From assembly GCA_012520575.1 (NCBI GenBank), contig JAAYOB010000028.1, positions 1 through 40,614 of the forward strand: a stretch of 40,614 nt of DNA, written 5' to 3'. Below, piece after piece: positions 26,602 to 37,228 of this stretch. Under the pieces are notes generated by a model. It was given only the letters and a program-made list of their open reading frames with translations, had not been told where the DNA came from and searched no databases. Source of the DNA: Candidatus Stramentimicrobium fermentans. GTDB taxonomy: Bacteria; Atribacterota; Phoenicimicrobiia; Phoenicimicrobiales; Stramentimicrobiaceae. Within the stretch, counting starts at the first letter, position 1; the number at the start of each line of letters is the position of its first letter. A program made the translations under genes and the position numbers.

Positions 26602-27603
26602 ATGAAAGAAACAATAATATTGGGAATTGAAACATCCTGTGACGAAACCTCTGCCGCTATTGTGAAAAATGGTAGATATTTACTTTCCAATGTTATTGCC
26701 TCGCAAACGGAAATTCACCAAAAATATGGAGGGGTTGTCCCGGAGATAGCTTCAAGGAAGCACATGGAATTTATTATGATTATCTGTCAGGAAGCATTGG
26801 ATAAAGCAAGGTTAACGTTGCACGATATAGATGGAATTGCGGTAGTACCGGGACCTGGACTAAAAGGCTCACTCTTAGTAGGTTTATCTTTTGCTAAGGC
26901 TGTTGCTTTTGCGCTGGAAAAACCTTTAATTGGGGTAAATCACATTGAAGGTCATGTCTACGCTAATTTTTTGGATAAAGAGCTACCTGAGACGCCATTC
27001 CTTTCTTTAGTTGTCTCCGGCGGTCATACTTCTTTGTTATTGATTAGAGAGATAGGAAAACTTGAAGTAATCGGACAAACAAGAGATGATGCTGCCGGAG
27101 AAATTTTTGATAAGATTGCCAAATATCTGGGGTTTAATTATCCAGGAGGTCCTATTATTGAAGAATTAGCTAAAAAGGGGCGAAACGATGCTATATATTT
27201 TCCAAGACCTTTATTGAACAGCGATGATTTTGATTTCAGCTTTAGTGGTTTGAAAACGGCAGTCATATATTTTATGATGGAGGAAAAAGCAAAGGATAAC
27301 CCCGTCAATGTGAGCAATGTGTGTGCCTCATTTCAAAAAGCTATTATCGATATCCTTGTGTATAAGACATTCAAGGCAACCCGGATGTTCAAAGTGAAGA
27401 CAGTTGTAATAGGTGGGGGAGTTGCTGCCAATGAGAGTCTGAGAAAAGAGTTTTTAAAAGAAGCTCAAAAAAAGAAAATTACAATCTATTATCCTCCCAA
27501 AAAACTCTGTACTGATAACGCAGCTATGATTGCCTGTGCCGGTTTTTATAAATTGGAAAGAGGAATTATTGATTCTTATAATTTAGAAGTTTTTACAAAG
27601 TAA
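26602..27603 (+). CDS. tsaD: tRNA N6-adenosine threonylcarbamoyltransferase
   Basis: TsaD (333 aa) transfers the threonylcarbamoyl group from its AMP ester to A37 of tRNA. The sequence shows GIETSCDETSAAIV, the iron-binding His114 and His118 in NHIEGHVYA, VSGGHTSLL, GEIFDKIAKYLG and GGGVAANESLR. ATG at 26602 follows the tsaB stop by 9 nt. It ends the tsaE-tsaB-tsaD unit; a 205-nt control region and groES follow. Confidence 0.96.
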   Translation: MKETIILGIETSCDETSAAIVKNGRYLLSNVIASQTEIHQKYGGVVPEIASRKHMEFIMIICQEALDKARLTLHDIDGIAVVPGPGLKGSLLVGLSFAKAVAFALEKPLIGVNHIEGHVYANFLDKELPETPFLSLVVSGGHTSLLLIREIGKLEVIGQTRDDAAGEIFDKIAKYLGFNYPGGPIIEELAKKGRNDAIYFPRPLLNSDDFDFSFSGLKTAVIYFMMEEKAKDNPVNVSNVCASFQKAIIDILVYKTFKATRMFKVKTVVIGGGVAANESLRKEFLKEAQKKKITIYYPPKKLCTDNAAMIACAGFYKLERGIIDSYNLEVFTK

Positions 27604-27704
27604 GATATCAGAAGATAAAATGATTTATTAAGATATATCAAAATGCTACATAAGTTAATTAATGATAACAGCAAAATACGCATAAATATAAAATAAAACG
27701 AGAT

Positions 27705-27733
27705 TTGCAAAATAAACACCCATTGTATAAGAT
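27705..27733 (+). promoter_or_regulatory. Probable groESL promoter
   Basis: TTGCAA (27705-27710) and TAAGAT (27728-27733) are 17 nt apart; TATAAG (27726-27731) is an alternative -10 with 15-nt spacing. Either would place the transcription start just before the CIRCE operator, the expected arrangement for HrcA control. Confidence 0.5.
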
Positions 27734-27744
27734 ATTAAAGGTGA

Positions 27745-27771
27745 TTAGCACTCTCGCAAGGAGAGTGCTAA
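27745..27771 (+). promoter_or_regulatory. CIRCE operator (HrcA binding site)
   Basis: TTAGCACTC (27745-27753), a 9-nt spacer and GAGTGCTAA (27763-27771) form a perfect CIRCE element identical to the consensus. HrcA represses groESL through this site and is inactivated when GroEL is busy with misfolded protein. hrcA is not in this window. The site is 38 nt upstream of the groES start. Confidence 0.96.
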
Positions 27772-27808
27772 ATAATTTACAATATAAAAATCCTTGAGGA
27801 GGAAAAAC

Positions 27809-28111
27809 ATGGATATAAAAAAAATCAGACCATTAGGTGACCGCATTTTAGTAAAACCACTGGAGGAGGAAGAAAAAACTAGGGGAGGTATTGTATTACC
27901 AGATACTATATCAAAAGAAAAGCCCCAACTGGGAAAAGTTTTAGCAATAGGCCCCGGCCGTACTAATGATGAAGGTAAAACATTTCCTTTGCCTTTTAAA
28001 ATAGGTGATATGGTAGTCTATGCCAAGTATTCAGGAACAGATTTGAAAGATGATGAAGACGAGGATTACCTTTTGTTAAGCGAGAAGGATATTCTAGCGA
28101 TTTTTGAATAA
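27809..28111 (+). CDS. groES: Co-chaperonin GroES
   Basis: GroES (100 aa) caps the GroEL chamber. IRPLGDRILVKPLEEEEKT, the mobile loop KTRGGIVLPDTISKEKPQ and the C-terminal KYSGTDLK with YLLLSEKDILAIF fit the family. GAGGAGG (27796-27802) supports the ATG at 27809; an upstream in-frame start at 27794 would overlap that site. HrcA/CIRCE control is inferred from the operator just upstream. Confidence 0.96.
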   Translation: MDIKKIRPLGDRILVKPLEEEEKTRGGIVLPDTISKEKPQLGKVLAIGPGRTNDEGKTFPLPFKIGDMVVYAKYSGTDLKDDEDEDYLLLSEKDILAIFE

Positions 28112-28142
28112 AAATTATGGGCTATTATAAATATAACAATAA

Positions 28143-29804
<1,662 letters not shown>

Positions 29805-29853
29805 ATAAACATAACAGATAAATAGTGTGTTTGGTTATTAACTAAATACAATT

Positions 29854-29912
29854 ATTATTTAACGAAGAGAGCGCCCCTATTTTTGTGAGGGGCGCTCTCT
29901 TCGTTAAATAAT
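29854..29912. terminator. 25-bp perfect inverted repeat between groEL and ald (likely bidirectional terminator)
   Basis: Bases 29854-29878 are the exact reverse complement of 29888-29912, around a 9-nt loop (29879-29887). The core arm includes GAAGAGAGCGCCCCT and is far more GC-rich than the surrounding DNA. It lies midway between the ends of two convergent genes, so a bidirectional terminator is the natural reading. There is no clean U tract on either side, so an RNA-stabilising or other role is possible. Confidence 0.7.
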
Positions 29913-29937
29913 TCCTTCGATACCGAGATATGCTTCT

Positions 29938-31056
29938 CTAAATTTTAAAAATTTTATCTATTGGATAGTAATCATAATCAAAGGTATCTGCTACAGGCTT
30001 GTAAGTAATTTTTCCATCTATTATGTTGAGGCCTTTACCCAAAGCATTATTACTTGTAATCGCTTTTTGGTAGCCTTTTTGAGCAATTTCTAAAGCATAG
30101 GGCAAAGTGTTATTTGTTAGTGAGAAAGTCGATGTTTGGGCAAAGGCGCCTGGCATATTGGTTACACAATAATGCAAAACATCGTGCTTCACAAAAGTTG
30201 GATTAGCGTGAGTAGTTGGCATACTGGTTTCAACACAACCGCCTTGGTCAATAGCCACATCTACTATAACAGAATGCTTAGGCATCATTTTCACCATCTC
30301 TTCAGTAACTACCTTTGGTGCCGGAGCTCCTGGTATTAAGGCGGCACCAATTAGAGCATCAGCCTCTTTAATTTCTTGTTCAACATTAAAATGGTTTGAA
30401 ATAAGGGTGTTAACATTTTTAGGCATGATGTCGTCGAGGTATTTCAGGCGATTGATGTTGATGTCAAAAATAATTACATTAGCACCAATGCCGGCAGCTA
30501 TTTTTGCAGCATTAGTACCTACGTTTCCACCACCAATTACCAATACTTTTGCCGGTTTTACTCCTGGTACGCCACCCAGCAGTACTCCACGTCCCCCATA
30601 AGGGAGTGCTAAATAGTAAGCCACAAGATGGCCGGCAGCTTTTCCGGCTACTTCACTCATTGGGGCTAAAAGGGGAAGGGCTTTATCATCAGTTTCCACA
30701 GTCTCATAAGCGAAACAGATACTTTTGCTATCTATCATAGCTTGGGTTAGTTCTCGTGAGGCAGCAAAATGGAAATAGGTAAAAATAATCTGTCCTTCTC
30801 TAATAAGTTTATACTCAGATGGTAAAGGTTCTTTAACTTTTAATATCATTTCCGCTTTCTGAAAGATATCTTCAGATTCATCTAAAAGAACGGCGCCTGC
30901 ATTTAAGTATTCCTGGTCAGTTAAACTACTGCCCAAACCGGCTGAACTCTGCACTAAAACCTGATGACCGCTATTAACAAATGCCCTTACTCCAGCGGGG
31001 GCAATCGCCACACGGTTTTCATTATCTTTTATTTCTTTAGGTATACCAATAATCAT
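29938..31056 (-). CDS. ald: Alanine dehydrogenase
   Basis: Ald (372 aa) reversibly deaminates L-alanine to pyruvate and ammonia with NAD. The N-terminal GIPKEIKDNENRVAIAPAGV, catalytic Lys75 (LKVKEPLPSEY) and His96 (FTYFHFAAS) and the Rossmann loop GGGNVG (175-180) are present. GGAGGA lies before the ATG at 31056. It is the last gene of the minus-strand amino-acid island, 79 nt after agcS with a hairpin between them. With agcS it would let the cell use alanine as carbon, nitrogen and NADH source. Confidence 0.96.
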   Translation of the reverse strand: MIIGIPKEIKDNENRVAIAPAGVRAFVNSGHQVLVQSSAGLGSSLTDQEYLNAGAVLLDESEDIFQKAEMILKVKEPLPSEYKLIREGQIIFTYFHFAASRELTQAMIDSKSICFAYETVETDDKALPLLAPMSEVAGKAAGHLVAYYLALPYGGRGVLLGGVPGVKPAKVLVIGGGNVGTNAAKIAAGIGANVIIFDININRLKYLDDIMPKNVNTLISNHFNVEQEIKEADALIGAALIPGAPAPKVVTEEMVKMMPKHSVIVDVAIDQGGCVETSMPTTHANPTFVKHDVLHYCVTNMPGAFAQTSTFSLTNNTLPYALEIAQKGYQKAITSNNALGKGLNIIDGKITYKPVADTFDYDYYPIDKIFKI

Positions 31057-31087
31057 TTATTCAAGTATCCTCCTTACCAAATAATAA

Positions 31088-31127
31088 GGAAGGACAGTAT
31101 ATCAATGGTATTGATTGCCATCCTTCC
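31088..31127 (-). terminator. Hairpin between agcS and ald
   Basis: On the minus strand GGAAGGA (31121-31127) pairs with TCCTTCC (31088-31094), with an inner ATCAAT/ATTGAT stem (31101-31106 and 31110-31115) around a 3-nt loop. TTATTATTT follows on the minus strand. It probably terminates or attenuates agcS transcripts before ald. Confidence 0.6.
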
Positions 31128-31135
31128 AAAATATT

Positions 31136-32494
31136 CTAATCTAGCAATTCAGGTTTTGAGAAATAATCTTCCACCTCTTTGGCTACAACTGTACTTAAGA
31201 AAATAAGTCCGATTAAGTTAGGAATGGCCATCAATCCATTGAGCGTATCAGTTAATAGCCAGACAAAGGGAACTTCTACCACAGCACCTAAAAAAGCAAG
31301 AACGATAAATATCCAGGCATAAGGCATAACCACTGAGGGCCCTAAGATGAAGCGGCAACAGGTTTGTCCATAATAGCACCAGGTTATGATAGTAGAATAA
31401 CCGAACAAGAAAGAGCCAATGGCCACAATAGGGCCACCAAATCCCCTTAATACAGTACTGAAGGCATGTGCAGTAAGTGCAGTACTGGTAAGGCCGGTAC
31501 CCAAGGAGTTTGTAATAACAATTACTAATGCTGTTATAGTACAGACCATTAGTGTATCGATAAATACCTCTACAGTACCCATCATGCCCTGACGAACCGG
31601 ATGTTTGGTCTTAGCTACGGCATGAGCCATGCTGGCGCTTCCCAGACCGGCTTCATTGGAGAATATCCCCCTGGCTACACCAAACCTCATGGCTTGAGCT
31701 ACCGTTGCCCCGGCAAATCCCCCGAAAGCAGCTCTTCCGGTAAAGGCAGACCTAAATATTTCTCCAATTGCCCAGGGCAGCATGTCTATTTTAGCAATAA
31801 TAATGATAAGGCCTCCCACAATATAAAATATAGCCATAAAGGGGACCAAGAGCTCTGTAACCTGACCGATACGCTTAATACCACCAATAACTACCAAGGC
31901 AACTAAGATAGTAAGAACAACACCGGAAATCAAAGGTGGTATACTAAACACACTTTCTCCAACCAGTGCCATAGAGTTAGTTTGCACCATACAGCCGATA
32001 CCGAAAGCAGCTAATGCGCCAAAAAGGGAAAATATCCAGCCTAACCATTTCTGGCCTAAGCCATTGGTAATAAAATACATGCTACCTCCGCCAAAGCTGC
32101 CATCTTCATATTTAACGCGGTACTTTACACCTAAAGTGGCTTCCCCCAATTTGGTAGCCATCCCGAACAAGGCGGTAATCCACATCCAAACTGCAGCGCC
32201 TGGACCACCGGCAGCGATAGCAGTTGCTACGCCGGCAATATTTCCGTTACCTACGGTAGCCGATAGGGCTGAACAAAGGGATTGGAAGGGGGTAATTTCG
32301 CCTTCACCAAGTGTATCCTGATCTTTTTTAAAGCAAGAGGCGAAGGTAACTTTCCAGGCATAGCCAATTTTAGTAAATTGCACCCATTTTATGCGAATGG
32401 TTAACAATATCCCGGTACCAACCAGTAGAACCATCATTGGTGGACCCCAAGCAAAGGCATTAACTTTATCTAAAAACTCCATTATCGTATCCAT
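31136..32494 (-). CDS. Sodium:alanine/glycine symporter, AGCS family
   Basis: This 452-aa membrane protein has about ten or eleven hydrophobic segments and the AGCS signature GNGNIAGVATAIAAGGPGAA, followed by WITALFGMATKLGEATLGVK and NEAGLGSASMAHAVAKTKHP. Family members import alanine, glycine or related amino acids with sodium. Lying between the glycine cleavage genes and ald, it could feed either pathway; I cannot tell the preferred substrate. AAAGGAG precedes the ATG. The 267-nt gap before it (toward gcvT) holds two strong but apparently idle Shine-Dalgarno-like sites. Confidence 0.92.
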   Translation of the reverse strand: MDTIMEFLDKVNAFAWGPPMMVLLVGTGILLTIRIKWVQFTKIGYAWKVTFASCFKKDQDTLGEGEITPFQSLCSALSATVGNGNIAGVATAIAAGGPGAAVWMWITALFGMATKLGEATLGVKYRVKYEDGSFGGGSMYFITNGLGQKWLGWIFSLFGALAAFGIGCMVQTNSMALVGESVFSIPPLISGVVLTILVALVVIGGIKRIGQVTELLVPFMAIFYIVGGLIIIIAKIDMLPWAIGEIFRSAFTGRAAFGGFAGATVAQAMRFGVARGIFSNEAGLGSASMAHAVAKTKHPVRQGMMGTVEVFIDTLMVCTITALVIVITNSLGTGLTSTALTAHAFSTVLRGFGGPIVAIGSFLFGYSTIITWCYYGQTCCRFILGPSVVMPYAWIFIVLAFLGAVVEVPFVWLLTDTLNGLMAIPNLIGLIFLSTVVAKEVEDYFSKPELLD

Positions 32495-32515
32495 GTTAAA
32501 GAAAACTCCTTTTAA

Positions 32516-32544
32516 TTTTTAAAATATTTATATTTTATGGTCAA
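32516..32544 (-). promoter_or_regulatory. Possible promoter for the AGCS symporter gene
   Basis: On the minus strand TTGACC (32539-32544) is followed after 17 nt by TAAAAA (32516-32521). A start would lie only about 15 nt before the symporter ATG, and the region is AT-rich, so this is tentative. It would allow expression apart from the glycine-controlled operon. Confidence 0.35.
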
Positions 32545-32761
32545 ACTTCGCAGGATGAACAGTCTAAAATATAGTTTTTTATAAATCGCCAGGAAATAAG
32601 AGAAATAGAGAGAAAAATATGTTTCTTTTAAATATAATTATTTACGTTGCACACCTCCTCCTAATCTTAACTTAAGGTATTCTTGTTAACTATTTTATCA
32701 CCCCCCTTCTTGGTTACAAATACTATAGCTGCTTTTTCATCCTTTCTATAAATAGCTTTAA

Positions 32762-33886
32762 TTATCTTTTATTAATGGGGGCCAAGAAAGGCATGTTTAC
32801 AACTTCTGCCGGTATCTCCTTATCTCTAATCAAGACCCTTACCTTTTGGCCGATTTGAGTGTACGGAAGATTCAGTAAAGCCATAGCGTAAACCTTCTTT
32901 AGGGTTGGGCAGTAACTTCCTGAAGTAATAAATCCTATCTTTTGGTTGTCATTCCATACTTCCATTCCATTACGTGGAATACCGCCTTGAGGTATAAAAA
33001 GACCAACCAATCTGCGCTTAATTCCCGCCTCCCGGATTTTAAGTAATGCATCTTTACCAATAAAATTATCTTTATCAAATTTTACTGTCCATTCCTGCCC
33101 TGTCTCTAAGGGATTAATATTTTCACCAATATCATTTCCATAGAGCCAATAACTTACTTCAAATCGGGTAGTATCTCGTGCTCCTAAGCCACAAGGTTTG
33201 ATGCCATATTTTTCACCTTCTTGAAAGGATTTTTGCCAGATTTCAACTATGTCATCACCGCAGAAAGTATATATTTCAAAACCATCTTCCCCGGTGTAGC
33301 CAGTGCGTGATATCAGTACGTCTTTACCAAAGAGAGTCCCATAGCAGAATTTAAACCTTTTTAAATCGATAAGATTTATTTCACCTTTAAAAAAGGGGCT
33401 TAACATTTTTTCTGCCAGAGGACCCTGAATAGCAACTTCGCCATATTCGCTAGTCTTATTAAATATTTCGACATCAAAATCTCTACTATGCTCTCTAATC
33501 CATTGTTCATCCTTTTCAGAATAGTTGGGAGCTCCATTGACTACCAATAAGATAAAATGATTATTGACCTTATAGATAAAGATGTCATCAACCTGGCCAC
33601 CATGGGGATAACACATAGGGGAATATCTAATAGATTCATCTTTCATATCTGATATACGATTTGTGACCAGATAATCAACAAAAGAGAGGGCATCGGGTCC
33701 TTTAACTTCAATTTCTCCCATATGGGATACATCGAAGATGCCCACCTTTTCCCTGACAGCAATATGTTCATCTATAATACCGCTATATTGGACCGGCATA
33801 TCAAATCCATCAAAGGGAATCATACGCGCCTTAAAGCGAATATGTTCTTCATGTAGCGGAGTCTTTAACAAATTATTATCTTGCAT
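32762..33886 (-). CDS. gcvT: Glycine cleavage system T protein (aminomethyltransferase)
   Basis: GcvT (374 aa) takes the aminomethyl group from lipoyl-GcvH, releases ammonia and makes methylene-tetrahydrofolate. The sequence shows FDGFDMPVQYSGIIDEH, VGIFDVSHMGEIEVKGPDAL, RTGYTGEDGFEIY, and GLGARDTTRFEVSYWLYGND, all family segments. GGAGGTATC precedes the ATG. It is the last gcv gene here, although gcvT is first in many Bacillota operons. Confidence 0.96.
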   Translation of the reverse strand: MQDNNLLKTPLHEEHIRFKARMIPFDGFDMPVQYSGIIDEHIAVREKVGIFDVSHMGEIEVKGPDALSFVDYLVTNRISDMKDESIRYSPMCYPHGGQVDDIFIYKVNNHFILLVVNGAPNYSEKDEQWIREHSRDFDVEIFNKTSEYGEVAIQGPLAEKMLSPFFKGEINLIDLKRFKFCYGTLFGKDVLISRTGYTGEDGFEIYTFCGDDIVEIWQKSFQEGEKYGIKPCGLGARDTTRFEVSYWLYGNDIGENINPLETGQEWTVKFDKDNFIGKDALLKIREAGIKRRLVGLFIPQGGIPRNGMEVWNDNQKIGFITSGSYCPTLKKVYAMALLNLPYTQIGQKVRVLIRDKEIPAEVVNMPFLAPINKR

Positions 33887-33943
33887 CTGATACCTCCAGA
33901 TATTATTAATTTAAAAATTAATGTCTTTTTCCTGATGATTGAG

Positions 33944-35416
33944 CTAGTCTTTAAATTTCAGTTCATCATCATAAGTTAATATCGGTCTTTTTACCGCCAG
34001 CACATCATCTGTCCGGCCAATTGGTGTGCGCTGTGGAGCAGATTTTAAAAGGTCAGGATTTTCTTTTGCTTCCTTGGAAATGGCAATCATAGCCTTAATA
34101 AAATCATCCAGGATTTCTTTACCTTCAGACTCCGGCGGTTCAATCATAATGGTCTCATCGGCATATGGTTCAAAATGTGGGAAGTAGATGGTGGGAGGAT
34201 GGAAACCATAATCCATCAATCTCTTAGCAATATCCAGGGTCTTAATGCCGTATTTTTTATATTCTCTACCGGTTAAAGTGCACTCATGTCCACAATATCG
34301 GTCATAAGCGGGTTTGTAATATTCCTTTAGTTTTGCTAAAACATAGTTGGCATTGATGATGCTTGTCTTGGAGCACTGGTAAAGGCCATCCGGGCCTAAG
34401 GAAAGAATCCAGGTAAAGGCTTTTACTAAAACTGCGAAATTTCCCCAAAAGCTGCGCACCATTCCTATACTTTTTGGGCCAACGTCCTTAAAGAAGTATT
34501 TCTTTAGATTTTCATCAAAACTAACTATGGGAGTCGGGAGGTAGGGAATGAGCTTGCTTTTTACACCGATTACGCCTGCACCTGGTCCGCCGCCACCGTG
34601 AGGAGTGGAAAAAGTCTTATGCAAATTCAGATGTACCACGTCAAATCCGGCATCCCCGGGACGGTTAATGCCTAATGAGGCATTAAGATTAGCTCCGTCA
34701 TAGTAGAGCAAACCGCCTTTCCCGTGAACAATCTTTTCAATCTCTACGATACCTTCATCAAACAAACCGACCGTATTGGGATTAGTCAACATTAAGCCGA
34801 CTGTTTCGTTATCCATTGCCTGGGATAGCGATTCTAAGTCAACGGTACCCCTTTCATTCGATTTGATTTCTACTACTTCAAAGCCGCCCATAGCAGCAGA
34901 AGCTGGATTGGTGCCATGGGCAGAATCAGGAATTAATACTTTATGTCTCTTTTCACCGCGATCCAGGAAGAATTTTCTCATTACCAGTATTCCGGTTAAC
35001 TCACCATGGGCACCAGAAGCCGGAGCCATAGTAAATTGATTCATGCCGTTTATTTCACAAAGCAGTTGATCGAGTCTATACATCAATTCTAAGCTGCCCT
35101 GAACCATATCTGGCGAAGAGAAGGGATGGGCATAAGTAAAATTGGTAAGGCTAGCCATCTTTTCGTTAATTCGTGGATTGTATTTCATGGTGCAAGATCC
35201 CAATGGATATAGTCCGTCATCTACGCCATAATTGAATTTAGATAATTTTGTAAAGTGCCTTATTACATCAACCTCTGAAACCTCGCTTAAGTTTTTCTTA
35301 TCTTTAGTTAAGTATTTTTCCGGCAAAAAATCTTTGATATTCATTTTCGGAAATTGATCTTCAGGAAGAGAATAACCATCTCTGCCTGGTACGCTTTTTT
35401 CAAAGATTAGCTTCAT
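33944..35416 (-). CDS. gcvPB: Glycine dehydrogenase (decarboxylating) subunit 2
   Basis: GcvPB (490 aa) is the PLP-carrying half of the split P protein, which decarboxylates glycine and passes the aminomethyl group to GcvH. The PLP lysine is Lys267 in HLNLHKTFSTPHGGGGPG. Other landmarks are GLYPLGSCTMKYNPRINEK and PDSAHGTNPASAAMGGFEVV. It begins 10 nt after the gcvPA stop, with GAGGAAAAG as ribosome-binding site, so the two subunits are co-translated. Confidence 0.97.
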   Translation of the reverse strand: MKLIFEKSVPGRDGYSLPEDQFPKMNIKDFLPEKYLTKDKKNLSEVSEVDVIRHFTKLSKFNYGVDDGLYPLGSCTMKYNPRINEKMASLTNFTYAHPFSSPDMVQGSLELMYRLDQLLCEINGMNQFTMAPASGAHGELTGILVMRKFFLDRGEKRHKVLIPDSAHGTNPASAAMGGFEVVEIKSNERGTVDLESLSQAMDNETVGLMLTNPNTVGLFDEGIVEIEKIVHGKGGLLYYDGANLNASLGINRPGDAGFDVVHLNLHKTFSTPHGGGGPGAGVIGVKSKLIPYLPTPIVSFDENLKKYFFKDVGPKSIGMVRSFWGNFAVLVKAFTWILSLGPDGLYQCSKTSIINANYVLAKLKEYYKPAYDRYCGHECTLTGREYKKYGIKTLDIAKRLMDYGFHPPTIYFPHFEPYADETIMIEPPESEGKEILDDFIKAMIAISKEAKENPDLLKSAPQRTPIGRTDDVLAVKRPILTYDDELKFKD

Positions 35417-35426
35417 CTTTTCCTCC

Positions 35427-36770
35427 TTATTTGGAAAGTATTCTAACTATTTTGTCAAGCTCATCTTTAGTAAAAACTTCGGTTACGGCAAAGAGCAACG
35501 CATTTTCGAGTTCTTTATCGGGATAAAAGGATTGAATTGCAAGTGGAGGGATAAATTTGTGCTCAAGCAAAGTCATGTTAAGGTTTTCGATATCTCCTCT
35601 ATAGCCAATTAAAAACTCATTAAAATAAGGATATTGATAAATTTTCTCAAAGTTACCGGTCTTCAGCAATTGTTCTTCCAGATAATGAGCATTTTTAGTA
35701 TTGAGTAGGGCGCATTGATAGAGTCCTTCGGTACCCATTAATGACAGATATATATTCGAAGCGATAACGTTGAGGTTATGGTTGGTACACATATTAGAAG
35801 TAGCCTTTTCTCTTCTGATATCCTGTTCACGTGCTCGGAAAGTCATAACAAAAACTCTTCTTCCTTGTCTGTCAACCGTTTCTCCAATGATTCTCCCGGG
35901 AATCTGTCGAATAAACTCTTTTTTCGTAGCTAAAAAAGCATTGTACGGTCCACCAAAGTTTAGATCTAAACCAAAGGATTGTGTGCTTCCGACAACGATA
36001 TCCACACCCATTTCACCTGGTGATTTTAGAAGAGCCAAAGACATACCTTCGGCAATAACCTGAATGAGCATTGCTTTTTTTTGGTGCGCTAATTCAGAGA
36101 TTTCTGTTATATTTTCGATACTTCCGAAAAAGTTAGGACTTTGTATTAGGATAGCCGAAGTATCCTCATCAACTGCTTGCTTTATTTTTTCTATATCCGT
36201 CATGCCCTCATGAAAAGGTATTTCAACTATTTTAATATCATGGGGTTCTATGTATGTTCTAATAGCTTCCTTAAAATGAGGGTGTAGAAGAGAAGACACA
36301 ATTATCTTTCTTCTATGGGTCAGCCTCAGGGACATCAGAACTCCTTCTGCAGCAGCAGAGGCACAGTCAAAGATAGAGGGCACCACCACCTCCATCTTAG
36401 TCAATCTCGAAATATAGCTCTGGAACTCGAAGATAGATTGCAAAGTGCCCTGGCTTAATTCAGGCTGATATGGTGTGTAGCAGGTCCAGAATTCCTCTCT
36501 CTGCAACAAAGCTCTTTCGGCTTCCGGAACTAAATGGCGATAAGCACCTGCCCCTATAAGAGGTTTTAGATTATAGAAGTCGGCATTTTTTTGGGCAATA
36601 CCACCAATTTCCTCTTCTAATTCTTGTTCAGAAAGGGCCGCGGGGAGGTCTAACTTTCCTTTTAATCTTACTTCTTTCGGAATACTGTCAATCAATTCTT
36701 CAAAAGAAGAGACCCCTATTTCCCGGAGCATTTCTTTCAGCTGTTCCTCGGTTGAGGGAATATATCTCAT
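35427..36770 (-). CDS. gcvPA: Glycine dehydrogenase (decarboxylating) subunit 1
   Basis: GcvPA (447 aa) is the N-terminal half of the split P protein. It starts MRYIPSTEEQLKEMLREIGV and contains IGAGAYRHLVPEAERALLQR, FWTCYTPYQPELSQGTLQSI and GGPYNAFLATKKEFIRQIPG with GRRVFVMTFRAREQDIRREK. It lacks the PLP lysine, which is in GcvPB. The split form is typical of Bacillota, Thermotogota, archaea and several deep-branching bacteria. Confidence 0.97.
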   Translation of the reverse strand: MRYIPSTEEQLKEMLREIGVSSFEELIDSIPKEVRLKGKLDLPAALSEQELEEEIGGIAQKNADFYNLKPLIGAGAYRHLVPEAERALLQREEFWTCYTPYQPELSQGTLQSIFEFQSYISRLTKMEVVVPSIFDCASAAAEGVLMSLRLTHRRKIIVSSLLHPHFKEAIRTYIEPHDIKIVEIPFHEGMTDIEKIKQAVDEDTSAILIQSPNFFGSIENITEISELAHQKKAMLIQVIAEGMSLALLKSPGEMGVDIVVGSTQSFGLDLNFGGPYNAFLATKKEFIRQIPGRIIGETVDRQGRRVFVMTFRAREQDIRREKATSNMCTNHNLNVIASNIYLSLMGTEGLYQCALLNTKNAHYLEEQLLKTGNFEKIYQYPYFNEFLIGYRGDIENLNMTLLEHKFIPPLAIQSFYPDKELENALLFAVTEVFTKDELDKIVRILSK

Positions 36771-36800
36771 TTATAATTCACCCCCTATTTAATAAACTCT

Positions 36801-37187
36801 TTATTCTTTTCGATATTCACTATAATCTGCAGCACTCATGAGTTCTTTTGTTTCATCCGGTTGGCTCATTTTAATTTTGACAAACCATCCATTACCATAA
36901 GGATCCTGGTTAATCTGAGACGGGTCATTTATTACATCCGCGTTGACTTCAATAACCTCCCCGCTTATCGGTGAAAAAACTTCTGCAACTGCTTTTACTG
37001 ATTCTATAGTGGTAAGGGTATCACCTTTTTTAAGCCGTATCCCTGTTTTCACCTCTTCTAAGTAAACGATGTCACCTAATTGGTCCTGAGCATAAAAAGT
37101 GATACCGATAGCAGCCACGTCGTTTTCTACTTTTACCCACTCATCACTCTTACTGTAATAGAGTCCTTCCAAAATTTTATTAGACAT
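36801..37187 (-). CDS. gcvH: Glycine cleavage system H protein
   Basis: GcvH (128 aa) is the lipoyl carrier that shuttles the aminomethyl group between P and T proteins. The lipoylated lysine is Lys65 in TIESVKAVAEVFSPISGEV. The N-terminal YSKSDEWVKVENDVAAIGIT and C-terminal NGWFVKIKMSQPDE are typical. The ATG at 37187 has GGAGGTAAG before it; an in-frame upstream start at 37202 does not. The L protein (lipoamide dehydrogenase) is not in this window. Confidence 0.97.
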   Translation of the reverse strand: MSNKILEGLYYSKSDEWVKVENDVAAIGITFYAQDQLGDIVYLEEVKTGIRLKKGDTLTTIESVKAVAEVFSPISGEVIEVNADVINDPSQINQDPYGNGWFVKIKMSQPDETKELMSAADYSEYRKE

Positions 37188-37228
37188 AATTCTTACCTCC
37201 AAAATATTTTATTGTTTTTATTTAAATA

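Noticed and set aside
32664..32770. An open minus-strand frame of about 33 codons after gcvT
   Set aside because: It has no start codon at its 5' end and resembles no family I know; treated as chance or a very decayed remnant.
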